NCBI GenBank assembly: GCA_946807835.1
Contig: OX327695.1
Location: 28,254,501-28,318,500 of the forward strand
Direction of reading: 5' to 3'
Length of the DNA: 64,000 nucleotides
Source of the DNA: Ailanthus altissimus
Taxonomy: Eukaryota; Streptophyta; Magnoliopsida; Sapindales; Simaroubaceae
The position numbers and the translations under genes were made by a program. Under the pieces are notes generated by a model that was given only the letters and a program-made list of their open reading frames with translations, had not been told where the DNA came from and searched no databases. How positions within the stretch are numbered: the first letter of the stretch is position 1; every line of letters starts with the position of its first letter. Shown here piece after piece: positions 1 through 12,525 of the stretch.

Positions 1-1734
1 ATATGTTGGGCAACACTCGATCTACGCAATGGTAACTTAAAAAATGTCCGTCCAACAATATAATTTTTGTTTCGATTGAGAGAAATGAGAGAAAGCTTAT
101 GTTTTTCATTTGGGGTATAAATGTTCTATTATGAAAAGTTTGGCTAATAAAAAATGGTGGATTATGAGTTAGTTAAAAAAGAATAATTATAAGATTTAAG
201 GGCTATTTATGAAATTTTTTCTTATATTATTTTATTTTAGATATTAAAATAATAAATTCTTATCTAAAATGATTAGGATAATATCTAATATTATTTTATC
301 TGTAATTAAATAATTTTAAATTTATTCAAATTAAATAATTATGAATTAGGCTAACACTTGATTGAGTACAATGAATTTAATCAAATTAAACAGGAGTAAA
401 AAATAAATAAATTAATTTGTCATAATAAGTTTAATCAAATTAAACTTGGGCTAATTAATATTTTAGATGCAACAATTAACATATAGTCCATTTTAGTGTT
501 TTTATGAAGCCAGCATAGGGATTTGATGTCCTGATGAACCTACAAAATTAAGCTCTAATAAATTAAATTATTTTATTAAAATCTTTAATCTATATGATTT
601 TATTTATTAACATTATATTACTCTACTAAAAATATAAAGTTAAACTCTTAATTTTGTAAATAAATTATAAAATAAAAAATTTTCTTTATCCATTTAATAA
701 TCATTTTATATAGATTAATCATCCACAAATATTTATAATTAGAATGAGGTCAAGTGTCCGTTAACCTCTATAATTATATCTTTATATTTGATCCACATTA
801 ATCCTTTTTGAACAATTAATTTGTAAAATTCACAAATATATTATTTTCTTTAACTCTTCAAGAAAACTAAATGCTCATTGTATTCAAGACTAAAATCAAT
901 TATTAAATGAACAACTTATTTAACTTCTTCTCATAATGAATAGATTTCATATCCGTAAAAAATGTTCACAACCATCATTTTGTTAAATCTATAAATTACT
1001 TAGTAACTAATTGAAAATATTTTATAGTCTTTCCATTGTAGATTAATAAACATAACTCAATGAATAAAGTTTATTAATCACTTAGGATTAATATTAATTT
1101 ATATATGATTATATTGTGATAAAATAATTTTATTTATTAACGGAGACTAACATAGAATTAATTTTGTCATGGTCCGTACTATATAACCAACATTATATAA
1201 AGTGTCTTCATTTTTAATGTCAGCATGTAGAATGATTCGAATGAGACCATTGTATACAATATACAAATGGACCACACTTATAATCTATTAAATAAAGTTT
1301 CCATCTTTATTAAAATTAAGGACTAGTTTGGATTATTATATTTAAACTTAAATCTCTTGTATATAACTATTATGTATTAAGTTTAAGGTTATATATAATA
1401 ATCATGAAATTTTATGATATTTGTATAAAAGCAATCAAAATTACAAAACATAAAATTAAATGAATAACCTTTATTATTAACTTTCAGCAGTATCTAAATA
1501 CAAATAATCATGCTTAAAGGGCATACTCCCACCAACAGTAATGCTTGATTGTTTAGTTATTTATAATTTATTTTTTAATTATTTTATTTAATTTAATTCT
1601 GTAAAAATATTTAATAACTTTTAAAATTTATCGCATCCAAATATTTGTTTCAGCGACAAAGCTTGTACACTTCTTGGCCTAAATTAGGGGTTCGAACTTT
1701 AGTAGAGACCAATGAGTTTTCATTCCTAGGCTAG
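1..1734. other. AT-rich intergenic DNA
   Basis: I see no open frame of useful length, no tRNA and no recognisable transposon end in this stretch. It is AT-rich and low in complexity. Confidence 0.6.
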
Positions 1735-2065
1735 GGAATTATTGTTCCTCCAATTGTTAGTTATCCAATTATTGGCAAGCAATTATTTTAATTCAATTTT
1801 CATTCCTTTAGTTAGTTATCTAGTTATTGGCAGGCAATTATTGTAATTCAATTTTCAATCCTCTAGATATTAGTTATCTAGTAGGCTGTTATTATAATTT
1901 GTTATTTTAGTTTTCATTCCTCCAGTTGTTAGTTATCCAGTTATTGGCATACAGTTATTATAATTTGTTATTTCTATTTTTATTTCTCTAGTTGTTGGTT
2001 ATCCAATTTTTGGCAGACAATTATTATAGTTTGTAATTTAGATAATTATTATAATTCTTTGAGAC
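1735..2065. repeat. Diverged minisatellite, unit about 75-90 bp
   Basis: The motif TTGTTAGTTATCCAGTTATT followed by GGCA and a run of ATTATTNTAATT recurs four to five times with variable spacing and many substitutions. Reverse-complement relatives of the same unit occur at 41735-42370, so it belongs to a dispersed repeat family and is not local slippage alone. Confidence 0.6.
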
Positions 2066-2275
2066 AATTATTCCAATTCCACTTTGAGATTTAAAATTTA
2101 TAATATGATACTTGTATTAAAAAATTAAAATTTTATCAAATCTTGCCATGTATCAACACATTTTGTATATATTAACATATTATTGCCACGTGTTATTATA
2201 TGTAACTTTAAATATATAATTATTGATGTAAATATACAATGTGATATTTTTCCCATTCAAATAATTAATTAAATT

Positions 2276-3450
2276 TGTTGCGGGAAATCAAGCTTAGTAC
2301 TAATCTCTCCTAGATATTAGCCTTTTGTACTTATATTATTGTTGGGATTCTATGCGTCCTAATACTACTATGACCTTGTATTTAGTACCTTAAGAATCCT
2401 ATGTGCGTACGGAAGACTTAACTTATAAATAACCAAGAACATAAAAGATCAACATGCTAATAAAGATAAAGAAAATAAACCACAAGATAAAAGATATACG
2501 TGGTTTGGTAAAACACCTATGTCTATTGCGGATCTATGATCCAGCTTCTTTTATTAATTAGATAACTTAATATCTCCTAGATCACCACGATCTTAAGACC
2601 CCTTAGTATCTCAACTTGTAGAATTAACTCACAAATAATCAAGAACATAAAAGATCAACACATCAATAATAATAAAGAAAATAAACCACAATACATAAGA
2701 TATACGTGGTTCGACAAAATGCCTACATCCATTACAGACCTATGATCCAGCTTCTTTTATTAATTAGATCACTACGTATCTCCTAAATTACCATGATCTT
2801 AAGACCTTTTAGTATCTCAACTTGTAGGCCTCTAAGTATCTTCTAGATCAATACGATCTTAAGACCTCTTAGTATCTACTATTACCCATAAGAGATTTTA
2901 CCAAGAAATACAATAATAGCCCAAGTTTTCTCAAAAGGATCTTTCATCACTCTTAGCACATTCAGTACTCGAGTGATCTCATAACACTCGTCTAGCGCAC
3001 CCTGCACTTAGGGCCGCCTAACTCCTCTATTCTCTCTTATGTAGTGTTTATATAAAGGGTTTACGATGGTTAATGTAGTATTTACAATAGCCTAAGAAAC
3101 CCTATACCGACTTGAAATAGTCTTTGCATGTTGAAGTCCAAAACTCACTTTAAAAAATCAATCTATAGCTAAAAACAGAAGATTTTAGAAACTAGGCACT
3201 GCAGCGTTATAGGCTAGTGCCACGACACAGATGCAATCTTGACCTTATGGTGCTGGGGCATTTGACTTCAACGCCGCAATGCTCACACCTAGAAATAGTC
3301 TCCTTGTGTTTTATCTCCCGTTCTTACTTTTGTCCTTTTATTTTGCTTCTTCATCGTACGACCACCGCATATTAAACTTCTTGTAGACTTTTCATTTGAT
3401 ATCTATCTCAATTCATGCTCATACATATTGTTGAATCATCAATTTTAACA
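2276..3450 (-). repeat. 3' LTR of the outer element
   Basis: This LTR pairs with 12526-13408. It is about 290 bp longer than its partner, largely because it contains an internal tandem duplication at about 2421-2830. It carries a GC-rich patch (around 3190-3300) with the phrase CGCCGCAATGCTCACACC that recurs, diverged, in other LTRs of the window. Confidence 0.7.
2421..2830. repeat. Tandem duplication inside an LTR, unit about 208 bp
   Basis: The stretch from 'aagaacataaaagatcaaca' through 'tatgatccagcttctttta' to 'gtatctcaacttgtag' occurs twice in a row, about 208 bp apart, with roughly one difference per ten bases. The partner LTR at 12526 lacks most of this region. Confidence 0.7.
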
Positions 3451-4206
3451 AACTATTTCTTGATTCAAAATCTCTCTACAATAAGCTATCTAAGATCATT
3501 TCCTCCTCCTTAACTAATGCTCTCTAGCATTAACTCCAATTAAGTCTTATGCCTAAACTTAACTACGGCTTATGACTACGGTTTTTAAAGATTTCGAATA
3601 CCGTTTTCTCTAGGGTAGCCCTTATGTTGCAATCTCCATGTCCCTAAAATGCTATGACCATAATCCCTTAATGGCTGAACACATATTCTTGCTATTACTA
3701 CCTTTTTTACACATTTTATTTTGACCTCTGCCACACTGTGAGATAATTTTGAAAGCTACCCTATGGCTTGTATCATCTCAACATCTAATGTTGAGCCATA
3801 CATAGCACTTCTCAAGCACATAGCCTCATGTGTGCTTCTCACCTATAGATCATTTGTATCCTTTTTAGTATTTTTTATTTTGCCTTTCATGAATATCCTT
3901 ATTTATTCTAACACTCTTAAGTTCACTAAGTTTTCATGAGATCAAGAATAAATCTCACACCTAGTCACTCCCTTGATTTTCCACCATGTAGTCTCAATCT
4001 TATTCTACCAATCTCCTATTACCAAAAAAAAAAAACTATATCTCAACCCTTAATGGATCTACCATTGGTAAATAACAATTCTTCATGACTCGTATGGAAA
4101 CTATACCCTAGAATCAAGTAGTTCATTCATCAGACACATGTTCTTTCATAGGCTATCAAGGTCTTTGCCTAGTCATCCTATAAACTTGTAAATTCACATT
4201 CTTTTC
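3451..4206 (-). other. Internal remnant of the outer LTR element, 3' side
   Basis: This lies between the outer element's left LTR and the copia insertion. The reverse strand contains short coding-like stretches broken by stops, but I could not assign a family. The five bases TTTTC at 4202-4206 are the left copy of the copia target-site duplication. Confidence 0.5.
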
Positions 4207-4870
4207 TAAAGAAATTGAGGGGGGAATTGTCGTTTTTAGTATATATTTTTCTTTACATTAGTTCTGTACAGAAAAATGATTTAATTTATACAAATACAAC
4301 TTAAGAAGAAAGAGTTTCATTTCTTCCTAAGTGAGAAAGACTTTCTATGGCAGTGGATCGTTGATCATACTGTATGATATCTCTTGCCTTTTAAAAGTAA
4401 TTGGAATAGCCAAGAACTCATTCATTATCGTGTCCAAAATAAAAAGTTGGCTCTTGGCTTATGCTTGAATCTTGGACGTAGCTGTATGTATGCTTGAGTT
4501 GCCTGGTTTGGATGAGTTTGAATTGGAATGAGATAATTTTGTTGAACTATTATTTCCTTGATTTGGTTGATAAGTTAATGTGGCGTGATGCTGATTTGGT
4601 TGGTGGTTGTGATAGGTGGTGTTTCCAGATTTAGCTGAACTGATGTATCCTTAATTCGGTTGATGAGTGAAATTACCGTAATGAGTGGCTTGATGCTGGT
4701 TCGAATGAAGAGCGTGATAACTAGGATTTTTTTGATTCGGTTGAGTGGTATGATGTTGATTCAGTTGCTGATTCAGATGTTGTTTTGAATGATGTTTATG
4801 CTGGTTCGGATGAGTGGCTTATTTATACTAATGCGATGTAGCATCATGATGAGTGGCTTAATGTTTATCA
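4207..4870 (-). repeat. 3' LTR of the reverse-strand copia element
   Basis: 664 bp. It matches 9338-9740 plus 11877-12160. The LTR runs from TAAAGAAA (an eroded TGAAAGAA-type end) to TGTTTATCA. The polypurine tract is seen on the reverse strand as GATGGGGGGT immediately upstream. The LTR holds internal repeats of the phrase GATGAGTGGC. Confidence 0.88.
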
Positions 4871-7800
4871 ACCCCCCATCAAGCTAGGCTGTGAAATGCA
4901 TTTCACGCCAAGCTTGGTACGCAAATTTTGAAAGGCAACTTTACTTAGGGGTTTTGTGAAGATGTCGGCAACTTGTCAAATGGTAGGCGTATATTTGATA
5001 CGTAGAGTGCCGGCGGTAACTTTCTCTCAAAAAAAATAGGCGCCAAGCTCAATATGTTTAGTATGTACATGGAACACTCATATGAATTGCGGTCATGTTG
5101 TCACCGAGTAATAAAGGAGTGTTGATGAGTGATATTCCAATTTCTTTGAGTAGATGTGTGATCCAAGTGATTTCAGCAGCAATGGAGGCTAAGGCACGAT
5201 ATTCGACTTCAGTACTAGATCTTGCTACTGTAGTCTGGTGTTTGGAACTCCAGGAGAAGCAGTTTGCTCCAAGATAAATAGAGAAACCAATTGTGCTTCA
5301 TCAAGTAGTTGTGCAACCTACTCAATCAGAATTAGAGAAACCATAGAGTGTTAGTGATGTTTGAGACAAATATCTAATTTCATTATTTAGGGTTCCTTTT
5401 AGGTAGCGTAGGATGTGTTTAGCATCTCTAAGGTTGGCTTTCGTTAGTTTTTGGAAATGTTGACATGCTTTATTAATGGCATGGGTGATATCTGGTTTAG
5501 TGAAGGTTAAGTACTGAAGACTTCCCACAAGTGTGCGATAAAAGGTTGCATCTATCAATTCATTATCATCTGCCTTTGGGCTATTCTTAAAGTCCATCAG
5601 GGTACGAATGAAGGAGCATTGATCCATTTGGGCTTTAAGGAGTAAGTTCTTCATGTATTTGGTTTACGAGAGGCAGATTCCGTATGGGTGATGTTGTACT
5701 GCAATCCCTAAGAAGTAGTGTAAAGTACCAAGGTCTTTTAGAGCAAATTTTGAGCTCAGGGTATTAATGAGTGTCTCAATTTTATAAGGGTTGCTACCTG
5801 CAACTATAACATCATCAACATAGATTAGTAAAAAAATTATGTCATTATTTTGATGAAGAATGAATAATGAACTATCGGCTTTGTTATTTTTGAATCCAAG
5901 ATTTAATATGACTTGAGATAGACATTTGAACCAAGCTCGCGGAGCTTGTTTTAGGCCATATAGAGATTTATGTAATTTCCACACAAAATGGGGCTTTGTA
6001 GGATCTTTGAAGCTTAAAGGTTGTTCAATGTAGACTGTTTCTTTTAGTGTCCCATGTAAAAAGGCATTTCAAATGTCAAGTTGTCTCATAGTCCATTTTT
6101 TACTCACTGTTATAGCAAGGACAAGTTTAATGGTGGTAGGTTTAATGACAAGGCTGAAAGTCTCATTAAAATCGATTCCATGTATTTGATTAAAACCTTT
6201 TGCTACTAATTGAGCTTTGAATCTGTCCATAATCTCATCTTCCTTGAATTTGATTTTGTATACCCATTTTGACCCAATAACATGAGTGTTTTGAGGTCGA
6301 GGTACTAGGGTCTATGTGTTATTGTCGTGTAAAGCTTTAATTTCTTCCTTCATAGCTTGCAGCCATTCTGAACTTTTTAGGGCAACTTGTAGGGTTTTTG
6401 GTTCCTTAATTTGCAAGGTGTGTAGGGCTATGTGAGGATTATTTCAGGATTTATTTATGGTGACCATAGGATGTGTGTTTGTGGCTACCGATGTATGATG
6501 GTTTGATATGTCTGAAAGTGCAGTATTAGGTTCATGTTGCTATCTTGTTGTATTTAGTGGCTCTAAGGCTTCTAGATGTGCATTTTGGATAGGGAACTCT
6601 ATGACTAAGCTTTTAGTAATATTGGGAGCAGGTTCAGGTTCAGGTTCTTCAGAAAATTGTATAGGTTTAATTTCTGTTGAATTTCCTCTTCTGCTTGTTT
6701 GAGATCTTAATTCGATTGCATCACTTTTTGAAGTTAAGGCAGAATATAGAGGGCCGTTTTGGGCTTTGTTATTGTGTTGTGGTTATTGTGCTATCATTTG
6801 TATGTTGGGAGTATTATCCTGAGTTGTTGTGGCTTCATCATCATTGGTGATAGTAATGGGATTGTGTAGTAATTGAAAGTTTATTTCTTTATCTGGCAAA
6901 CTTGTTGGACTAGGATGAAGACATGGCATTGGTAAGTTAGAAGTTGAGGGCCTCGAGAATTCCATTCTTCATGAAAAGGGAAACTCGATATAGTATTTTT
7001 ATCCTGTAAAATAGAAGACATGGTTAGATTCTTATAAGGTAATATCGTTTTATCAAATACAACATGCCTTGAAATATAAATCCTATTTGTGTTTGGATGC
7101 AAGCACTTATATCCTTTGTGTATTTGACTATATCCTATTAAGACACAAGGATAAGTTTTCTTTTCAAACTTATTTTTATTGTAACTTTTTTGATATGGAA
7201 AACATCTACATCCAATGATTTTTAAACATTGATAATTTGTGACCTATTGTAGAGTTTTTGATATGCACTTTCATTGTTGTTAGATATTAATGGTAATCGA
7301 TTAATAATAAGTGTTGCTGCAAGAAAAATATCAACCCATAATCGCGTAGGTAAAGAAGCATGAAACATTATGGTTAACGCCGTCTCTGTAATGTGCCTGT
7401 GCTTTTGTTCGACCACATCATTTTGCTCAGGCGTATGTGGGAAAGATAGTTGTCATTGTATTCCATGATCTTCTAAATGTCTAACAAACCTATTCGAAGT
7501 GAATTTCGTTCCTCCATCACTCTGAAAATTTTTAATTTTGTTGGAGAATTGATTTTTGACATGCCTTTCAAATTTCAGAAAACGTTCAAAGAAGTCAGAT
7601 TTACATTTTAAAGGAACCAACCACACAATACGTGAGAAATCATCAATAAATATCACATAGAAATAGAATTTTTGTGTAGATTGTATAGGTGCTGGACCCC
7701 AAAGGTCGCAATGGATTTTATTGAGAGGAGATTTTGAAATTTTATTAGTAGGAAAAAATGGTTTCTTACAACTTTTTTCCAATTGACAAGATACGCAGAC

Positions 7801-9320
7801 ACTTGTATCTTTTGTTCGATTTGAAAAGTTGATAAGATTTTTATTTCTTAATATTTTTAACATCCTAGGACTAGCGTGACCTTGTCGCATGTGCCAAATG
7901 TTGAAGTCATCCGAATTTCCTTTTATTGTCATGAGAGCTAATTGCTGATCCTCCTCCAATGTGAAAAGTTTCCCACGTTTATGTCCCTTGACTAGAACCT
8001 GGGTTTGTTGATTCTTTACAAGAAAACCATTAGTATAAAAAACAAAGGTGCATGAATTATCATCTATAAGTTGTCCAACAGATAATAGATTTTTTCTTAA
8101 CTTAAGAATGACCAGAATTTTATTTAATCTTAATTTTCCTTGTGAGGTATTTAAGATTTTTTTTCCCGTGTGGGTGATTTTTAAACTCTTTCCATTGCCA
8201 ACAAAAACCTGATCTATTCCTTTATAGGGTATGACTTGGTTAATTTTACCTAAATCGTTTACCATGTGAGAGGTGCCTTCGGAATCAACATAAAACTGAT
8301 TACTTTCCTCGGCAATTTGTGCTTGAGGGTCATCTTCTTTGGCTATGTCGTATCTAAACCAACATTTTGTTGCTGAGTTTTTTCATTTTTGGCATATTTG
8401 GCACACGAGTTTCTCCTTTTCAGATGCTTCATCTTCATTGTTAATGTTTTTTTATGGAGCTGAAATCTGTTTGAACTGACGGAAGGGCTGTTGATGATTT
8501 TGTCCATTGCCTTGATAATTTTGTGAGGTTAGATGTATAGGTTGTCTACCACGGTAGTTTAGAGGTCCTCTTCGTCCCCGGTTTCCATGTCGGCCTCCTC
8601 TCTGATTTCTTCCACGTCCTCTTTGGGTGAAAAAGGCCTGCTTAATATTGACTCGTTCCTCTTCTTCAGTTGGCAAGATTACAGATATTCATGACTTTGC
8701 AATGCATACAAAAATATTTTCAGAGTTGGATGATGGGGTTTTGCAAGCATGGTTGTCTTAAAATCTAAGTATTTTGGGCCTAATGCTCTTGCAAGTTGAA
8801 ACATTTGATCCTCCTCACTAATTGGCTTCCCAATTGCATGTAGCTTATTACATATTTCCTTGAACTATTTCAAGAATTCTTCAAGTGTCTTGGATCTCTT
8901 TTTCAAAGAGTAGAAGTCATCTTTTAACCAGTTTTCACATTCTTTAGTGGCTGGCAGTATGTGATCTTCTATTGCAAGCCAAATTTCTTAAGCATATTGT
9001 AGGCTGATGGTTATGCTTTGCACTTTTTTGGTCATCATGTTTCAAATCCAAGCCATGAGAAGCCCATCGTTGGTCTTCCAAGAAACGAATTGAGGGTTGG
9101 CTATTTCTTTGTCATTGTCCTTTATAACTTTTGATGGAATCTCAGCATCTTCCAAATGATGTTGAATTTCATGACTATAGATAAGAGAAAGAACCTGAGA
9201 TTTCCAGAGAAGATAGTTATTTTGTGTGAGTTTGAAAGAGATAAGGTTAGCACATTGATGAAAGGCTTGAAGAGATAGTGTAGGTTCGGCAATTGTGTTG
9301 GTGCTTGAATTTGATGCCAT
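4867..9320 (-). pseudogene. Ty1/copia gag-pol polyprotein, inactivated
   Basis: The reverse strand reads, from 9320 downward: gag starting MASNSSTNT; a zinc knuckle near 8400 with CQIC and a later C, but a stop inside and His replaced by Asn; a protease with DSE in place of DSG near 8310; the GAG-pre-integrase motif WHMRQGHASP (about 7880); integrase with HCDLWGP and QSDGG; reverse transcriptase with YVDDVIV (about 5820); RNase H with RSSTEVEYRAL; and an end ADIFTKPL. Several stops and frame changes break it. The terminal TGA overlaps the first bases of the 3' LTR. Confidence 0.9.
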
Positions 9321-9324
9321 AGTA

Positions 9325-9337
9325 GACTCTGATATCA
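9325..9337 (-). other. Primer-binding site of the copia element
   Basis: The reverse strand reads TGATATCAGAGTC directly next to the 5' LTR, one or two bases from the tRNA-iMet-complementary site TGGTATCAGAGC used by most plant copia elements. It fixes the LTR boundary at 9338. Confidence 0.8.
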
Positions 9338-10269
9338 TAAAGAAACTGATGAGGGAATTGTCTTTTTTAGTATATATTTTTCTTCACGTTAATTCTGTAC
9401 AAAAAAATAATTTAATTTATACAAATATAACTTAAGAAGAAAGAGTTTCATTTCTTTTTAAGTAAGAAAGACTTTCTATGGCAATGGAACGTTGATCATG
9501 CTGTTTGATATCTCTTGCCTTTAGGGATTATTGGAATAGCCAATAACTCATTCATTGTCGTGTCTAATATAGGAAGTTGGCTCTTAGCTTATGCTTGAAT
9601 CTTGGACGTAGCTGTATGTGTGCTTAAGTTGCTTGATTTGGATGAATTTGAATTGGAATGATATAATTCTGTTGAACTGTTATTTCCTTGATTTGGTTGA
9701 TGAGTGAATGTGGCGTGATACTGATTTGGTTGGTGGTTGTTGTCAGGGATCTAATATACATGGGTGTATGTATGTGCTATTGTGTCTATTGCCTAAAATA
9801 TGTATCCTATACATATAATACACGGCGAAAACGTGAAATTAAACAATAAACACAATAAATAAAATATATTAATCACATTAATATATTAGAAAGGTTAAAG
9901 AACTCACCATAATATGTAACGTTATACACGTATTTTTTCGGAGTACGCATAGAGACCAACTCGTGTGCAGTTCTAGTCACCAACTCAGTAGGATTGGTGA
10001 GCTAGAACAGTAGCCCGATATCCAGCATGTGATTAACTCTTAATCCCTAAAATAGCCGAGTGTGTATGTTTTATCCCTTTCTCTAAAAGGATAAGAAATG
10101 GAGAATTTGAAGCAATCCATCATTACTTCAAATAGAACCATAGAGAAAAATGAAACAATTTCATTTTTCCCTTTTTTTTTTTCTTCTCTTCTTCTTCTTT
10201 TTTTCTTTCTCTATTTCTTCTTCTTTTTTCTCTCAGCCAAATGGCCACACACCCAACATACACACTCAC

Positions 10270-10273
<4 letters not shown>

Positions 10274-10306
<33 letters not shown>
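10274..10306. repeat. (CT)n microsatellite
   Basis: About 16 uninterrupted CT units, followed by an AT-rich TATATATTTATATAT stretch, inside the solo LTR. Confidence 0.95.
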
Positions 10307-10308
<2 letters not shown>

Positions 10309-10363
10309 ATATATATTTATATATAATAAAATATATTAATATTATATAATATAAATAATATAA

Positions 10364-10387
10364 TGAGTGCCAAATATTTGGCACTCA
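10364..10387. other. Perfect 24-bp palindrome in the solo LTR
   Basis: The half-site TGAGTGCCAAAT is followed at once by its exact reverse complement with no spacer. It lies between AT-rich tracts beside the CT repeat. It could be a protein-binding dyad or a hairpin; I infer no function. Confidence 0.85.
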
Positions 10388-12525
10388 AATAATAATAATA
10401 TATATAATATAATATAATAATGAGAGAGAATAATTATTTAACAATTAAATAATCATAGTATGAAATGATCATTTTGTCCCTTATGAATAATTACTAAGTC
10501 TACCCCTTAGTAGGTCCTACCAAATCCCATACTTGGATAAACTCAACCGAGGATCCACAATACACTACGTGTCATTATTTAGTAAATAATAATTATTGAT
10601 TAATTGTTATATTTAACACTTAAATACAGACACACATGTATTTTCATGGTAGTGCTGAATATTACTGGATTAAATAATTTAATCTGGCACGCTGCCCCAG
10701 TGCATAACGAGCGCACTCCATATTGCAGGACTCCCTAGGTCCTACGCCCTATTCGTCAAATGGAACTATTTTATGAGTCCGTAAGCAATGCCCCACGCAC
10801 ACATCATGGATATAAAAATCAGCGCATTGAACTATGCAAGTTAAGGTTACAATGCATACGTATAGTCCTTCCGTCATGATATCCAAGATATGTGAGGATA
10901 TAGATTATCACCATCAAATCCCCTAGTGCTCATCCATGTCTTATCTCCAGACTTGTATCTCACTGAATAATATGTGCAAACTCTTTTACCATATTGTTCC
11001 ACCCTGACGGAACTCTTTCTCGGGATGATTGCTTGTGGCCACAAGACTTACTGAGATACAGTCTCGAAACATCTGAATATCAAACTCCCTAAACGAGCTG
11101 ACGGATCCCATATCTATACATACCAAACTCCATAAGCATCGGATCATACCTAGTGATACCTAGCGGTCACACCATGAAAGGTCTGTGACATGCGTGAAAC
11201 CAAAGTATGATGGATCATTTACAAGCCCATCGTGGCACTCAGGTCAAAGGACCACGTATACTACTTAACTCGAGAGGACCCTCCGTTGACGGCTTACATT
11301 AGGTGTCTATCGGAGGCCCTCATAAGTTTGTCCTATATCCAGTCCTATCTGGATACCCATATGTCAATACGAGCTCCAAGCTCATGGTCGGCTAGGAATG
11401 ACCATCTATACCCTATAGGTACAACATATGTTGATCTATATAAAAAGTATCCACCGACAAACCCGCATCGGCAGAAATCGATTAGAGATAATTATTCGAG
11501 AACGTACTTGCGCAACTAGCATTTCCTAGCACTCGATTGTAACTCTTGCAACTATGCAGTTACTAGTATATTCCCAGATCTATGTCCTATTACAGACAAG
11601 GCTCCAACTCTTTGATCTGCTAAGTATTATAACCAACTAACACTTAACTGTGCTAACATTTAGCATTTATATCTTTCAGCGTGGCTAACTATGAGCCCTT
11701 ATCTAAACTTTTTTAGATCTGATCCAAACTCCTTCAGATCTACAATGTCTATAACGTTACATTGCATAGTACCATAAAAATTAGCATTAGCGATTTAATG
11801 GAAATGTACACTTGTATTAATACACAAGTATATGTACATTCAAGGATGGCATGTAAGTATCAACCCTAACAGTTGTGATAGGTGATGTTTTCAGATGTGG
11901 CTGAACTGATGTATCCTTGATTCGATTGATGAGTGAAATTACTGTGATGAGTGGCATGATGAGTGGCTTGATGCTAGTTCAAATGAGGAGCGTGATATGT
12001 GGGATTTTCTTGATTCGGTTTAGTGGCATGATGTTGATTCAGTTGCTAATTCGGATGTTGTTTTAGATGATGTTTATGCTGGTTCGGATAAGTGGCATGA
12101 TGAGTGGCTTGTTTATGCTGCTTCGGTGTGGCATCATGATGAGTGGCTAGATGTTTATCATTTTCCTTTCTTCTTGATCTTTCTCTCTGGACCACCCCTC
12201 ACCAAGTGGCCAAGGAATCTTTTTGGATCTAACCTCTAATTTTTATTGTTCTTCTTTTTTCATATTTATTTTGTATCCAATCTAAATGATTCTTCTAACT
12301 TGGACCTAGATGACGTCATCTTCTTTATCACTATTAGTCTCTTCAATGGCAGTCTAATCCAAAACTTCCCAGTAAGGCCACCAACTTTTCCTCTTATAGA
12401 TAATCATCTTTTCTATTATTCTTTCTTTTATTTATGAGTCCATGGTTGACAATCTTTGCTCTGTAATTTGACTCTGTCACCTATGCTCTACAATTTGGAT
12501 CTCAACCATAACTCTTATACCAGTT

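Larger units (their letters stand above)
9741..11871. mobile_element. Solo LTR of about 2.1 kb nested in a copia LTR
   Basis: The inserted segment begins TGTCAGGGAT and ends AACCCTAACA, an imperfect inverted terminal pair with TG...CA ends. It is flanked by GTTGT at 9736-9740 and 11872-11876, which occurs once at the empty site in the partner LTR. A 5-bp duplication with TG...CA ends is the signature of an LTR retroelement. No gag or pol motif and no second LTR are visible inside, so a solo LTR is the simplest reading. The length suggests a large-LTR family, which I cannot name. An open frame at 11232-11519 (95 codons) matches no family known to me. Confidence 0.82.
4207..12160 (-). mobile_element. 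Ty1/copia retrotransposon, full length but decayed
   Basis: The element has paired LTRs (4207-4870 and 9338-12160), a perfect 5-bp target-site duplication TTTTC (4202-4206 and 12161-12165), a primer-binding site next to the right LTR and a polypurine tract next to the left LTR. Coding order on the reverse strand is gag, protease, integrase, reverse transcriptase, RNase H, which is the Ty1/copia order. The 5' LTR is split by a 2131-bp insertion; without it the element would be about 5.8 kb. LTRs differ at about one base in ten by eye, so the insertion is old. Confidence 0.92.
9338..12160 (-). repeat. 5' LTR of the copia element, split by an insertion
   Basis: The parts 9338-9740 and 11877-12160 align end to end with the left LTR. 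The interruption is the solo LTR at 9741-11871 plus one duplicated GTTGT. Confidence 0.88.

Noticed and set aside
4891..4906. 16-bp perfect palindrome GTGAAATGCATTTCAC
   Set aside because: It is inside the end of the copia pol coding region, and short AT-rich palindromes of this size are expected by chance in 64 kb.
10098..10349. 83-codon open frame
   Set aside because: It is a read-through of T-rich and CT microsatellite sequence in the solo LTR and codes for low-complexity Phe, Leu and Ser runs.
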